A DNA stretch of 64,000 nucleotides from Tomocerus qinae (lineage: Eukaryota; Arthropoda; Collembola; Entomobryomorpha; Tomoceridae), in NCBI GenBank assembly GCA_020055645.1, contig CM034550.1, forward strand, positions 15,141,001 to 15,205,000, written 5' to 3'. This document shows positions 53,187-62,862 of this stretch, piece after piece; position 1 is the first letter of the stretch; each line of letters starts with the position of its first letter. The notes below the pieces were generated by a model. That model ran no database searches. It had not been told where the DNA came from and worked only from the letters and a program-made list of their open reading frames with translations. The position numbers were made by a program, and so were the translations under genes.

Positions 53187-53680
53187 TCGAAGTGTGTTAG
53201 TAAAAATATTGGAACAGAATTAAATACGATTCGGTTAAGTCAGTTTAATTTGCTCTAATTATTTATTCACAATGCTAATTTGTTCAGCTAAGTAATTGAC
53301 TTTTGTAATTTTATTATTAATTAGACAACTATTATAGATGTACATCACACAATTACACTTTGCTTGATTGGCAGGGAAGAGAACAAACACTTAACCACTA
53401 CATTGTATTACGTAATAAAAATATACAACTCTATTTTTTTGTTGGTAGATTATATCTGGAATACATATATGCATAATATATACATAATATATCAAAGACA
53501 AAAAATATATGGAAATAATATGTAAAAAAATATGTGAATTTTTTAAGTAAGAATGTTGACAGGAAAAAGTAGTAAAATCCATGGGCTAGAGAAATGTATT
53601 TGGCCACTTATGACTTATACTTGTAGTTCAGCCAAAGAACTAACTTTTTACCCATTTTGCTACCCTTTTTAAATGAAGAT
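53187..53680. other. Promoter side of the receptor gene and 3' flank of the transporter gene
   Basis: About 500 bp lie between the receptor start and the original transporter stop codon (minus strand TAA at 53683-53681). The sequence is AT-rich and no further gene is seen. TTTATT stretches (AATAAA on the minus strand) near 53258 and 53309 could serve as poly(A) signals for the original transporter transcript. Confidence 0.5.
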
Positions 53681-53729
53681 TTAATCTTCTTTCACCGAGA
53701 TCAGTAATTTCTGAATGCATTTTGTAATT
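53681..53729 (-). pseudogene. Cut-off 3' half of the transporter's last coding exon
   Basis: On the minus strand, from the target duplication AATT (53729-53726) to TAA (53683-53681), the sequence reads in the transporter frame ...ITKCIQKLLISVKED-stop. This fits the usual C-terminal tail of SLC7 light chains, a basic/amphipathic helix ending in acidic residues. It is now separated from the rest of the gene by 2.6 kb of transposon, and the preceding reading frame stops inside the transposon, so it is probably no longer translated. Joining is exact in phase: 8 nt before plus 45 nt after the insertion. Confidence 0.85.
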
Positions 53730-53759
53730 GAAGGCCCTAATTCGAAAAGTAACGGTTTC
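53730..53759 (+). repeat. Left terminal inverted repeat of the transposon
   Basis: Thirty bases, GAAGGCCCTAATTCGAAAAG plus TAACGGTTTC, are exactly complementary to 56311-56340. The next base differs (A on the left, G on the right when oriented alike), so the repeat ends here. Confidence 0.97.
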
Positions 53760-53969
53760 AAATTATGATCGCAGATTGCTGTAATTGTCATAGAAATTAT
53801 GGTTTTCTTGTAAATATGAGGGAAACTACAAATATTTTGTCATCATTCCTTAAGTTGTCATTCTGGGTTCATAATTTTTCATTAGTTGTGCTGCATTTAA
53901 AACAGGTAATTACTAATCAAAAAAGTTTAAGATAATCAAAATCAAAATAAAATTATCATATCCAATGTT

Positions 53970-55981
53970 ATGGATCCACCTCAACAAGCGGTCAGACCGA
54001 AAAAACGCTCACGGAATCCGGAAGTATGGAGACACAATATTATAAAAGTATTGAAAACCAGAGGTAAGGAAAATAATAATTTAAATGAAATGAAATTGAT
54101 AGCATTAAAATTACGATAGTCACTATAGACTGATTCGCATAAATGAAATGTGACAATTACGCAATTAAATTTTCGGATGTTTCGAAGGACTTGAACATCG
54201 TACTCACTGGGGAAATGAACTAAAACCGGCCAGAGAAGTAGTCAATGAACCTTGCCGTCACGGCTGCCACCTGAAATTGGACATGGCAGAAAAGCAACTG
54301 ATTTTGACAAAATTTAACAGTTATCCATCGCACGAATCTCAGAATATTTATTTACAAAGTTGCACAGTACCACTCCAAAATCATAGATACGACTATATTC
54401 TTCAACTACCTGAGCGAATAGAAGTGGTTTGCCAAAAAACCTTTCTCAACGTCCACGGAATAAAGCGATCACGTTTGCAAAGAAAGGTATTAAGTTACCA
54501 ACGTTAATTACAATGTAAATTAAAAGTGGTTTTAATAAATAAAAATGTATTAGGTTTTGCAGAGACAAGTACCCATCTCTGACGGCAGGGGCAAGCATGA
54601 ACGTCACTATACAGTAGATGCTGGAATGCTTCAAATCGTACGTACTTTTATTGAAAATTTGGAGTCCAGAAGCAGTCATTATTCGATTAATGACAACCGA
54701 AATAAGATATTTCTGGAATCGCACACAACGATGAGATCTCTGTACCACCAATTACTCTTGGAGCATCCAAGATTAAATCCAAATGAATACGTCGATGGTA
54801 TCAAAGAATCTAAATTTGTGAATATTTTCAACTACGAGTATAATATAGGGTTCGGTTTTCCCCGAAGTGATATATGTGATAAATGTGAAATTCTCAAGGC
54901 CAAAATAACAGCAGCAGCAGTAGATCGTGAAGAAGATAACGAATTTAGCCTACGTTTGGAACAACAAGAACACTGGTCAGAAGCTGGTATATTTTATAGC
55001 AAGATGTCAAGAGCAACAATGGCTGAAACGGACGAAACACACTTATATCTCTGTTTTGACTATCAGAAAAACTTACCGTTTCCGGTTACAAACGTTGGAA
55101 AAGAATTCTTCCTGCGACAGTTGTGGCTTTATAATTTTGGAATTCGCAATTTAAGGACTGGTGAGACTCACATGTTTACATACTGTGAGCACTATGGTAT
55201 GAAAGGATCGTCTGAAGTCTTAAGCTTTGTAAAGTTTTATATTGAAAACTTCATTCATGAAAATATTCGCCACCTGCACCTATTCTGTGACAACTCGTTT
55301 GGACAAAACAAGAACAGATTTCTAATGGCTTACCTATATTCTATCTGTCCAGGGAGATTTGAAACTATTCTTTTCGACTTCCCATTTCCTGGTCACAGTA
55401 GAATGTTGATCGACTCTGATTTTGCTCAAATAGAAAAGAAGAAACGAAAGGAAGATAAAATACTTTACCCCTCTCAATGGGTTGATTTGATCAGAAGTGC
55501 CAAGCCCTCTGCACCATTCACAGTCATTTACGCAAATTATCCTGTAACCAATGATATGTTAAATGATGGAAGTCTAATTTGTAATATTCACGCTTACAAA
55601 ACCAGCCTGGCACCGTTAGTTCGGCCTTTAAAAGGTCAAATATCAGGAATAAGGGGACTTTCCTATTCCAATCATGGCATCTTCTCGAGAAATACTTTAT
55701 CTGGCGAAACTAATTCTCCTTTACATCTCCTGAAACCAACTATCACCGTCGCTCATTTACAGGAAGTTATTCAAACCACTCCAATAGCTTATAATGACTT
55801 TTTACCTATTGCGCCCGCTAAATTAGCTAATGTTGACGTGCTTCTGGAGACATTCTACAAACCTTCCGAAAACGTGTTTTACGACACTATTTTCAATGCG
55901 CCATTTGATGAAGATGATACCCGATTGGATATTATAAATGAGGTTGAAGATGAAAACTTTGACTTTTCGTTCTTAAATTGA
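53970..55981 (+). CDS. DUF7869-family protein, candidate transposase, 603 aa
   Basis: Exons are 53970-54063, 54188-54486 and 54563-55981, with introns of 124 and 76 bp (CCAGAG|GTAAGG ... GAAG|GA; AGAAAG|GTATTA ... TTTGCAG|AGA), all in frame. The N-terminus has the family's basic motif KKRSRNPEVWRHNIIK (residues 11-26). It is followed by a Cys pair, EPCRHGCHLKL, then SHY, FNYEYNIGFGFPRSDICDKC (zinc-ligand-like CxxC) and a C-terminal DUF7869-type domain. Acidic residues recur in the order expected of an RNase H-like nuclease: D297 (LYLCFDYQKNLP), D374 (LHLFCDNSFGQNKN) and D415/D417/E422 after GHS (LIDSDFAQIE). Proteins of this family are common in arthropod and cnidarian genomes as uncharacterised proteins. 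Here it is the only gene between perfect terminal repeats, so transposase is the likeliest role. The catalytic assignment is inference. Confidence 0.85.
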
Positions 55982-56268
55982 GCTGTCTTAATACATATGA
56001 AATTTAGCACTTTAATATGGTTGAGTAGATTGTTTCTCTAGCTGTTTCTTATGCCTTAAGTTTTCATAGAATTCGTATCGGTTCGTGAATATGTTAAAGT
56101 GATTCGCTGTACGCATGTTTATATTATAGATCTTCAATAAAGTGTTGGTATTCATTCACTGTTAACGCAACGAGTCTACATTTTTACAAACAATACACGA
56201 TTGACGATTACACTACTATATATTTCACTATTCCATTCAACGTAATATATGCGGTATCCCTATAGTTA

Positions 56269-58680
56269 TTATTTATTTGCCAGCAAACATAGGACAAATA
56301 GGGTCGTTTCGAAACCGTTACTTTTCGAATTAGGGCCTTCAATTGAATCTGTACAAGATCAAATAAAATTAATTCAGTTTTAACCATGCTTTTTAATAGG
56401 GTTAAGAATAATTAGCATAATTGAAATCGATGACTTACGATTAATTTCACTCAACCATTTGGGTTGTTTCTCCTTATTAAGTACTACTATGTAATAAACA
56501 GGCAATCCACTAAGTGTTATGATGGCTCCCAATGCTGCACTCACAGGTTTTGTGTAGATTGGGATTACAGTGATGACAAATGAAACCAGCCCAAATAATA
56601 TTGGCACAAATAGGTAAACCTAAACAAAAGCAAAACAAAAACTCAGAAAAAATTACAGAAAAGGTAATATTTAGAATTCTTTGTTCAAAATACGTTTATG
56701 AAGGTCAAAAATTCTTTTGGCGGTATGAATAATGAATGCATTACTTTGAAAGGTCTATTTAGATCCGGCTTTGTCCAACGTAGGTAAAGTAAAGCTGAAA
56801 TTGTGACGACAGCAAAGAATCCATTGGCAATAGAAGAAAAATTAATCAGAACGAACACATCGGATACAATTAAGTAAAATAGAGACAGTCCACTCTAGTG
56901 CACAAAGATGCTAATTAGCATTAATTGACAGAAATTAATTAGAAAAGATAATTTGAATAAAATAATTACCAAAAATATTATTGCAGGCTTTGGGGACTGA
57001 TTATAAACCGAAATAAACGATAATACAGTTGGCAATTGACCTTCACGGGCTCCTACTAGACATTGTCTAAATGGATTAACAAAATGCATAATTAGCAATA
57101 GTTTATACATTAATAACCGTGAAGTATTTATGTCTCACCTGGATGTTATCATTATATGAATGCTTAGAACACCAAAGGTTGAAACAGCGACAAATATTGG
57201 AACGATCCATTCTAATCCAGTTTTCCCCAACAATTTTTCGGCAAAAGTCTACATTTTTATTAGCATAAATTGTCATTTAAATATGTAATTTTATTTGCTA
57301 AGCTTAAATTTTCATTTATTCTTTGTTTTAAAGTTCTGACAACTGCAACTGCATCAGACGCTAGCATTTCTTCTGGAGTGAGGACGGAAAAATAGGCTAC
57401 GTTTGCCAGAAGATACACACAAGTCACCGAAGACATGGAAATAAAAATTGCCCGAGGTAGATTTCTAGTAATTTAAAACAACAAAATTGTATACTTTTGA
57501 ATTTTTCATGACAAACATTCCAAAGGTTGCAAAATTCAAATTAACTTTAAAATGTAAATACTTTTCAGGTTCTTTTAATTCTTCCATCATATGAGTCAAA
57601 CCCTGCCAACCTGTCACAAAAAGAGAAATGATTATCTGTCAGGTTCTAATTTATGCTGTCCACAATAATATACAGGACCATTTACCTGCAAACGCATATC
57701 CTCCATAGAATATAGCAAGAACCAAACCTCCAGCGTCCAATCTAGAATTTTTCCAAACATCATGCGTAAAATTTTCGTTTGGCCCTTCAAAACAAAAATT
57801 TCAATTTAATTTTAGACATTTATAAAGTCAGTTAATACAGACAAATATTCCAAAATAGGGCATTGGAGGGAAAACTAGGTTATACCCTTCGAAAATGAGT
57901 AGAATCCTCCAGCGATGATGATAAGTAAAGCTGAGATTTTCAACAGCAGAAACATATTAACTAGTCGAGTGGTTTTCCGGATGTCGCAGCAATTAATGTA
58001 GGTTAAAAAACAAATCAAAACGGCTGCAATTAGCTGGGAAGCTGAATCAGGTACTTTACATCCAAACGAGAAAAGTGGTTGAGTCAAATAATTGGCTACA
58101 ACAAGTGCTAATATTGCATTTGCTACCGGTCTACAAGACAAAAATAGCACATTTTAAGGTCTTCAAATGAAATTATGTGCATACAAATTAACACAAGGAC
58201 TTACGTAAATAATATAGTCGTGCTCCATATAGACAAGAAGGCCATGCAAGGACCAAAAGCTTCGTAAATGTAAATGTAAACACCTCCAGCACTTGGGAAT
58301 GTTGTCCCTAATTCTGCAAAAGAAAAAGCGCCCAGTATCGAGATCACCCCACAAGCCGTCCATATTACTAAAGACAAACCTACAGAACCTACTTCCGATG
58401 TTATTCCTTTGGGAGAGATGAAAATTCCTATATTCACAAAAAAATGCCAAAGTTTAATAAATGACATTTATAAAAACTTCTGAATAAACAAAGGTCTACA
58501 TACGACATGATAACACTCACCAGATCCGATAATAGAGCCAATGGTTATAGCGACTGCTTCCAGTAGCCCCAACTCTCTTTTCAATTTCATCTCTTTACCG
58601 AAATTTTTATTCGTTTTCGTTTCTCCATTTTTTATTGTAGGTTTTGACTCTCTTTTGATGGCTGGAACTGGACCGGTCAT
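56269..58680 (-). CDS. SLC7-type amino-acid transporter light chain, last exon hit by a transposon
   Basis: A 12-segment exchanger of the heteromeric LAT/b0,+ type. Ten intact exons on the minus strand are 58680-58521, 58427-58205, 58130-57886, 57784-57686, 57610-57562, 57464-57341, 57248-57139, 57066-56970, 56894-56745 and 56619-56439; all are GT-AG and in phase. Hallmarks are the unwound TM1 motif [14 protein letters not shown] (about 48-61), Cys152 in FGCKVPDSA where light chains bond to SLC3-type heavy chains, [26 protein letters not shown] and [20 protein letters not shown]. Exon 11 begins at 56348 (TTGTACAG|ATTC) but is split after 8 nt by the transposon. The present frame reads 23 codons into the element and stops at 56271-56269, giving 505 aa. 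The original would be 496 aa, ending at 53681. The start ATG at 58680 has A at -3. Function is probably retained since only the cytosolic tail changes; whether the heavy-chain partner still pairs is unknown. Confidence 0.92.
56311..56340 (-). repeat. Right terminal inverted repeat of the transposon
   Basis: This is the exact reverse complement of 53730-53759, ending GGGCCTTC at 56340 and followed by the AATT duplication. Read on the minus strand it now codes for the first ten residues of the replacement tail of the transporter. Confidence 0.97.
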
Positions 58681-59508
58681 TGTAGTTGAAGATATTGCGT
58701 AGTACAATATTGGCACACTATTAGGTTATCGTTTTGTACCTATAATATACTATATAGTACTTAACCGCTCTTAAATTGTGTGCCTGAAAATGTAATAAAA
58801 TATAAATCTAAAAAAAGTGTTTAAAAATAAATACTCAGACCGGATAGGTACAATGGTAAATTAACCTACACCTTGACTAGAATTGTTTGGACAAAAGCAA
58901 ACGAGTTGACAAGAACACGTTTACCATTTATCGAACGAAGCGTTAATGCATTAAGGTAGAAAATAAAAACATGCTGCATCATCGTTTTGATTCATTAATA
59001 TTTACACATTTTAATTTATAAAAATGTACGATTAAGCGCAGAGGTCAGAATGTCAAAGAAATTACATTTTAGTACGCAATATAACGAGTCATGATATTTG
59101 AAAATGATGAAAGTTCAAATAAATCCTCACCAACTTGCCCCATCCAATCAATGTATGTTTTCAACTGTTGAAAATGGTAGGAATGATTTTAATTTTCCAG
59201 GAGATATCGAGATGATTCTGGATAATTTGCTAAGGGCAAATATGGTGATGTAAAAATTGCCTAGAAATGAGCAGCTACATAGAATGAAACAATTGTCAAA
59301 GCCACACAAATGAACCGGTGATCAATATTTATTCTAGGATAGACAAACTAAAAATTTACCTACACCCCTGCAAATCAATAATGATTATAGTTACTGGAGA
59401 TCACAACACAAATATGCACTAAGTCACTAACAAAATGTAAACAATGGTAAATGTTATTAATGCCCGTATGTAAATTTTGTGGTTCATGCTACTGCTACGG
59501 AGTTACGG
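58681..59508. other. Upstream region of the transporter gene
   Basis: No coding region was recognised. It should contain the transporter promoter and any 5' UTR exon. AT-rich TATAATATACTATATAG lies about 60 bp upstream of the start codon but cannot be assigned as a TATA box. Confidence 0.45.
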
Positions 59509-59516
59509 AATGTGAT

Positions 59517-59693
59517 CAGGGCCGCAGCGAGGGGGGGGGGGCACCGGGGCACGTGCCCCCCTCGAAATCGAGAAAAATAAAGAAATTTTTGCCTAAAATC
59601 GCAAAAAACCGCTAAAATTTTCGCGCGACGCGCGAAAATTAGCTAATTTTTTCTTGGTGCCCCTCCCGAAATTTTTTTCTGGCTGCGGCCCTG
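59517..59693. mobile_element. hAT-type MITE, 177 bp, family A copy 2
   Basis: The termini are CAGGGCCGCAGC and GCTGCGGCCCTG. The perfect 8-bp duplication AATGTGAT lies at 59509-59516 and 59694-59701. It contains the same AAATAAAGAAATTTTTG core and AGCTAATTTTTTCT as the copy at 47734-47871. It has an additional palindromic segment CGCGCGACGCGCG in the middle, absent from the other copy, and a longer G-run near the left end. Confidence 0.95.
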
Positions 59694-59701
59694 AATGTGA
59701 T

Positions 59702-60733
59702 ACTATGTAGACTGAAATTAGCATTCTAGTAATGTACTGAAAACATTACACAATTGAATCGAACAGATTTCCACGAATTGCTTGAGGCAGAAATTCTTCA
59801 ATGTATTAACTTCAGGTCGCTAACGGCAGTTAGAAAGTAAAGTGCCAGTGATTATTATAAGGGATGGATGATTCCCAACTTATGTTCATACATGCAGGAG
59901 CATAATAGACCCAACAATAATGGATTGTAAATAGGTTACATGTTATGACATCCTTTTAAATATGATTGTGTGCATGCATATCTACCTGTGTCTACTACAT
60001 GACAATGATTGTAATCCAAAGTATACCTAAATTTGACAATGAAATGCAGAAAATCTTAATTTTACATAGACATGCAAATATTATTTATGCTACATTGCAT
60101 CACATTACTACTGTGTACTCAATAGTAAAACGTAAATACCTTTACATAATGTGCAGACCAATTCCATGTAATTACGAAAGTTCTTTTAATTATCTTTTTC
60201 AGCGTACCTGCGCATGCAATTTTCACGGCAAGGTCAAGGTTGTCAAAAAATGATCTAAAAAAGCTATGTGTGCATAGAGACTAGGTGGATTTGCAACTGG
60301 GAGTATAATATTTATACATGGGTTAAGGTAGCATTATTTTAGGCTAGATTAGGTTAGGCTTACCTACATACAAGTATTTATTTTAGAGTTCAAAAGTTGA
60401 GGGGTTCGATCATCATAAGCGCCAAAACGAGTTGTGGCAGTTTGGTCTAAGTCATGTATGCCTGGTTACTCTGTGACCGCAGTACGGATTTTTGTCCAAG
60501 GCTACACATCATAGTCGATAGATAAACGATATAATATAAACGGGACCGTCATAAAATAATAATACATCAAAATCACATTTTGTAATTCATCGTTTCAAAA
60601 TTAATCAAATTGAGACATGGGTCGCAAGAAATGTTGTTATTTTAGTTGCGGGTTGAAAATATCTAATAAAATGGTATCAGCTGATAGTCCATGAAATGAG
60701 CTTTCGAACGGTGTATGACTTGTTAATAATAAC
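59702..60733. other. Intergenic region without a supported gene
   Basis: There are short open frames only. An AAGTATTTATTTTAGAGTTC ... ATCATCATAAGCG stretch at 60379-60420 resembles the left end of the element at 60734-61272 and may be a solo fragment of the same family. Confidence 0.45.
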
Positions 60734-61272
60734 TACACGGAAAGTATTTCTTTTAGAGTTTGCAAGTTGAGGGCCATATCATCATAAGCGACACTTTTTA
60801 AAATGAACTGGGCCCATTTTATCATAAGCGACAATTTTGATTTTCATGTATTTTCCTCATTTTTTTAGGTACTGTATGGAAAGTTAAGACTTTAAATATT
60901 GGAGTATGTAGGTATTTAGCCAAGGTATTTTTGGTATAACTCATATTGATATAGGTTGTTGTTTGACTAAATTATAGACATAATTGTAATTAAAGGTCCA
61001 CTTGCACATATGATGTACTACGCTTTCGACATGTATATAAATCTGAAAGTCATCTTCGTAGTAATCCACTGGGCTTGGAAAATTAAAAGGCATCTCTCAC
61101 AATGGAAATATATGGTTTAAACTATTTATGCAACGTTCAAAGGACATTTTATATAGAATATAAGAAAATTGTCGTTTATGATCATATGGTCAAAAGTCAC
61201 TTATTAGCCACTAAAAGTGTCACTTGTGATGATTACATGCTGTTTCAGCCAACAATAAATACTTCCCGTGTA
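60734..61272. repeat. Old, degenerate inverted-repeat element
   Basis: The left end, TACACGGAAAGTATTT, is matched by AATACTTCCCGTGTA at 61258-61272. Further in, ATCATAAGCGACA-TTTT motifs on the left (60780-60835) correspond to reverse-complement motifs AAAATTGTCGTTTATGATCAT and CACTTGTGATGAT on the right. Matches are patchy. It is probably an old MITE. The 83-codon open frame at 61102-61353 crosses the right end and is not a gene. Confidence 0.5.
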
Positions 61273-62337
61273 TTACCAAGGCCTATACCAATCGAAAGAT
61301 CGTGTAAAGGACTATTAAATGATATTATTATTTTCAACGCACAATTAAAGTGACTTTTCTTATTATGTACAAGTTGTATAAATTTTAATAGTGATTCATT
61401 GCTAAAATTTTATCCTGGTCTGAAAAGTTTTTCGCTTATAAGCATATTATGTAAAATCATATCGGACATTTATAATGTAGCATAAATAATGCATATTAAT
61501 GCCGCAGTTAAAGATGACATGATTATGTGCACTTGTACTAGTAAAAACTAAACATTTAATGTGTATATTTTAAAGGTGAGACAAAAACTGTAAATATTTC
61601 CTTATATTACTCTATGGTGCATAGTAATTGATTTTATTCAGCAATTCATACATTGTAAGGACTGCATGCCAGGTGCGTATAATTTACAACTATCTAAGAT
61701 AGTATACGAACTACATAAAATTAATTTAAGTACATAATCCATTCTTGCAATATCTGTAACTATCTATTTTTTGAAGTTTTGGCAGCCTTCATGATGGTTT
61801 GTATGAATAGATGTGCATTGCTAAGATGCACTTGTGTGTGAAATATAAGTATAATAAATCTCGTATGTGTAATATCATCAAAATCATCATGATGACATTA
61901 AATTAAGTATATAATTAGAATAATATTCATACTCCTACATCCATCCATATTCTCAACACTAAATACACATTTTCGTTCACTAACTCAAATTAGTGAATAG
62001 TAATAAATATAGATCAAATTGTCCACAACAATTTACATCCACTTCAAAAGCTACTACAAACAGACAGACAGAGTATTCGATTGAAATAGTAAAATTATTA
62101 TGCAAATTATTCTATGTACTACCCTTACATATAGAAGAATGTAAATTTTTAATACTTTTACGTACTAAATTTAATTTACTATTATCATAAATGCGTTTTC
62201 CATGGGCATGATTTCGAATTTTCGAAATGCCAATTCTTCCTCTTGCATTTTAGGCGACCATTTTTCTCCCTAACTTAATATTACAGAATTATTGTCTCTT
62301 TCAGTACCATTTTGGTAATGGATGTCACCAAAGCTCT
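61273..62337. other. AT-rich intergenic region
   Basis: No gene, RNA or repeat family is recognised. Its right part should include the 3' UTR of the minus-strand cysteine-rich gene. Confidence 0.45.
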
Positions 62338-62862
62338 TCAATTGCAAACGAAAACGCTAATGAGAAGAATAGTAAAGTAAATTCCATTGAGATAAAAATT
62401 TTGTTCCTGTCCCGGGCTGACTCCACTGCCATTTCCTTCGCATTTAGTTCCATCGTCATTTTTGTCGTAGCCATCTTCACATTGGCAGAAACTTGTGGTT
62501 TTATTGCATCCTGCATGATCTATGCAAATAACGGGGAATTTCTCAGATCCTCCACAAAATACGCCAACTTTAGTTTCACATCTTTCGTCTTCTTCGTCAT
62601 AAATATCTCTTTCTGCATGATGACATTTGCATGTTCGACTTTTGGGTTCACAGCTCAGACGTTTGGAACTATCACACATAAGAGATTCGTCCATAGTGGA
62701 TGGTGACGGGTCGCATATTTGTCCAAATTCTAGTTCCCCGACATGATTATGATGAGAATGAGGTCCTGTGCCCTCAACACTATCAAAAGTCAAAAGCAAT
62801 GTGCCAAAAACAGTCACAGTTGCCACAACCAAAGAAAACACTTCTATTTTCGATGATGCCAT
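62338..62862 (-). CDS. Secreted or GPI-anchored 12-cysteine protein, 174 aa
   Basis: This is a single-exon open frame from ATG 62862. Residues 1 to about 33 form an N-terminal hydrophobic signal (VFSLVVATVTVFGTLLLTF core around 8-26). A His-rich GPHSHHNH segment follows at about 33-40. Two tandem cysteine modules have the same spacing pattern C-x(9-12)-C-x(5-7)-C-x6-C-x-C-x(12-14)-C: Cys 50, 63, 71, 78, 80, 95 and Cys 103, 113, 119, 126, 128, 141. This resembles EB/EGF-like modules. The tail GNGSGVSPG followed by a hydrophobic C-terminus (IYFTILLISVFVC) looks like a GPI-attachment signal with no cytosolic tail. One N-glycosylation sequon lies at NKT (120). An extracellular binding or structural role is likely but the ligand is unknown. 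No orthologue name is claimed. It could instead be one exon of a longer gene, though no splice sites are needed. Confidence 0.8.
   Translation of the reverse strand: MASSKIEVFSLVVATVTVFGTLLLTFDSVEGTGPHSHHNHVGELEFGQICDPSPSTMDESLMCDSSKRLSCEPKSRTCKCHHAERDIYDEEDERCETKVGVFCGGSEKFPVICIDHAGCNKTTSFCQCEDGYDKNDDGTKCEGNGSGVSPGQEQNFYLNGIYFTILLISVFVCN

Larger units (their letters stand above)
53730..56340 (+). mobile_element. Complete DNA transposon encoding a DUF7869-family protein
   Basis: The element is 2611 bp with perfect 30-bp terminal inverted repeats, starting GAAGGCCCTAATTCGAAAAG at 53730 and ending CTTTTCGAATTAGGGCCTTC at 56340. It is flanked by AATT (53726-53729 and 56341-56344). Because the termini begin GAA and end TTC, a longer 7-bp duplication (AATTGAA on the plus strand, TTCAATT on the minus strand) with slightly unequal ends is equally compatible. 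Both readings leave the same empty site. The single gene inside (53970-55981, +) is intact and runs opposite to the host transporter. The superfamily is uncertain: neither an 8-bp hAT nor a TA Tc1 duplication fits. Perfect repeats and an intact frame suggest recent activity. Confidence 0.92.

Noticed and set aside
54446-54751. 101-codon minus-strand frame
   Set aside because: Antisense shadow of exon 3 of the transposon gene.
58163-58450. 95-codon minus-strand frame
   Set aside because: Other-frame shadow of transporter exon 2.
59966-60253. 95-codon plus-strand frame
   Set aside because: No motif, no splice context and no similarity recognised; consistent with chance.
62401-62706. 101-codon plus-strand frame
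   Set aside because: Antisense of the cysteine-rich gene; hydrophobicity comes from complementing polar codons.
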